Shown in pieces: positions 14,051 through 14,890 of a DNA stretch of 14,890 nucleotides. Within the stretch, counting starts at the first letter, position 1; every line of letters starts with the position of its first letter. The notes under the pieces are model-generated. The model did not search any database, was not told the origin of the DNA, and worked only from the letters and a program-made list of their open reading frames with translations. Position numbers and translations under genes: made by a program. This DNA comes from Alphaproteobacteria bacterium (lineage in GTDB: Bacteria > Pseudomonadota > Alphaproteobacteria > UBA828): positions 1-14,890 of the forward strand of contig JABJCZ010000059.1 in the NCBI GenBank assembly GCA_018668475.1, in the 5' to 3' direction.

Positions 14051-14890
14051 ATGTTGATCAAATCTCCCTATCTTCTGTTTATTGGTGATGCGGCGGATCA
14101 TCTCGCCGCCAAGACGGCGCGCGGCATTGTCGATTGGCGCCCTGATGGCTGTCTCGGCCAACTCCGTTTGCCGGGCTGCCAGGCTGATCTTGGCCTCCTT
14201 GACATGACACCTGCGGAAGCCGCCGCCGCCGGATGCAAAACTATGGTCGTGGGTGTCGCAAACCGAGGAGGTGTCATTCCTGACAGCTGGGCTGCGACGC
14301 TGACTGATGCCCTCGAGCAGGGCTTGGATATCGCATCCGGGCTGCATATGCGGCTCACTGATATCGAGGCGGTTCGCAGCATAGCCAACAAGCTGGGTCG
14401 GCAGCTTTTTGATGTGCGCCACCCGAGCCGGGAGTTTTCGGTGGGAGCTGGCAGCAAACGGCCCGGCAAGCGCTTGCTGACGGTTGGCACGGATGCGTCA
14501 GTTGGAAAAATGTACACCACGCTCGCCATTGAGCAGGAGCTGCGCGCGCGCGGCGCCAAGGCCACATTCCGGGCGACCGGGCAGACGGGTATCTTTATTG
14601 CCGGTGATGGCGTTTCCGTCGACGCCGTAGTGGCGGACTTCATCTCCGGTGCGACTGAGTGGCTGTGTCCGGAAAACGCACCAGACCATTGGGACGTGGT
14701 CGAGGGGCAGGGCTCGCTGTTTCACCCGTCATTTGCTGGGGTAACTCTCGGTCTGATCCATGGTGCCCAACCCGATGCCCTTGTGATGTGCCATGAGCCT
14801 ACACGGACACATATGCGTGGTCTGCCGCATTGGCCGTTACCCGACATCGAAGATTGTTTGGCCGGTAATCTGGCGGCGGCACGATTGACC
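14051..14890 (+). CDS. dgcN: DgcN-type DUF1611 protein, probable D-glutamate N-acetyltransferase (partial, runs off the right edge)
   Basis: Only the first 280 codons are present; the frame is open to the last base with no stop. The N-terminal domain (~1-125) has the family pattern SPYLLFIGDAADHLAAKTA, followed by QLRLPGCQADLGLLDMTPAE. The second domain (from ~140) is a P-loop fold with GTDASVGKM at 146-154. DUF1611 members of this type, called DgcN, acetylate D-glutamate and work with the racemase DgcA, usually encoded next door. The start is uncertain: ATG at 14051 fits the family N-terminus, ATG at 14039 is in frame four codons earlier, and neither has a ribosome site. It diverges from cysK. 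The family call is secure; the substrate is inferred. Confidence 0.85.
   Translation, partial: MLIKSPYLLFIGDAADHLAAKTARGIVDWRPDGCLGQLRLPGCQADLGLLDMTPAEAAAAGCKTMVVGVANRGGVIPDSWAATLTDALEQGLDIASGLHMRLTDIEAVRSIANKLGRQLFDVRHPSREFSVGAGSKRPGKRLLTVGTDASVGKMYTTLAIEQELRARGAKATFRATGQTGIFIAGDGVSVDAVVADFISGATEWLCPENAPDHWDVVEGQGSLFHPSFAGVTLGLIHGAQPDALVMCHEPTRTHMRGLPHWPLPDIEDCLAGNLAAARLT

Noticed and set aside
1..14890. CRISPR arrays, insertion sequences, integrases or defence genes
   Set aside because: I found no regularly spaced repeats, terminal inverted repeats with a transposase, or known defence families; all sizeable genes match housekeeping or envelope functions.

Overview
The window carries about 15 protein genes of an alphaproteobacterium with moderately high GC. 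The lineage call rests on four families that are largely alphaproteobacterial: the cell-cycle regulator TrcR (DUF1013), the ClpXP adaptor RcdA (DUF1465), a DUF1192 protein and DUF465/YdcH-like proteins. A free-living, possibly marine, Rhodospirillales-like organism is my inference. I see no insertion sequence, prophage, CRISPR array, tRNA or rRNA, so the region looks like ordinary chromosome.

Layout. Positions 23-1481: purE (minus) diverges from a small diguanylate cyclase (plus). Positions 1526-2247: two small DUF465-type genes diverge. Positions 2275-5217: hldE, for LPS heptose synthesis (minus), diverges from an acetyl-CoA hydrolase/CoA-transferase (plus). Positions 5275-7430: trcR and a PIG3-type quinone oxidoreductase (both minus), the latter diverging from a DUF1192 gene (plus). 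Positions 7431-7828 hold no protein gene. They contain an AT-rich leader, a probable small RNA with a CUCCCU hexaloop and a very strong intrinsic terminator. Positions 7829-9295: an OprI/Lpp-like alanine-zipper lipoprotein (plus) converges with a LysM + YkuD L,D-transpeptidase (minus). Positions 9576-9989: rcdA (plus). Positions 10025-13868: a MipA/OmpV-type porin-like protein (minus), then a tightly overlapping cysK-alaX-sseA operon (minus). From 14051 to the right edge: the first 280 codons of a DgcN-type DUF1611 gene (plus).

How the parts relate. Several genes concern the envelope: hldE builds LPS core heptose, MipA is an outer-membrane barrel, and the lipoprotein plus L,D-transpeptidase could form a Braun-lipoprotein-like tether because the lipoprotein ends in ...Arg-Lys. 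TrcR, RcdA and the GGDEF protein point to cell-cycle or c-di-GMP control. The cysK-alaX-sseA cluster joins cysteine synthesis, alanyl-tRNA proofreading and mercaptopyruvate sulfur transfer in one translationally coupled unit. The two most interesting items are the candidate small RNA at 7546-7643 and the lipoprotein/L,D-transpeptidase pair.
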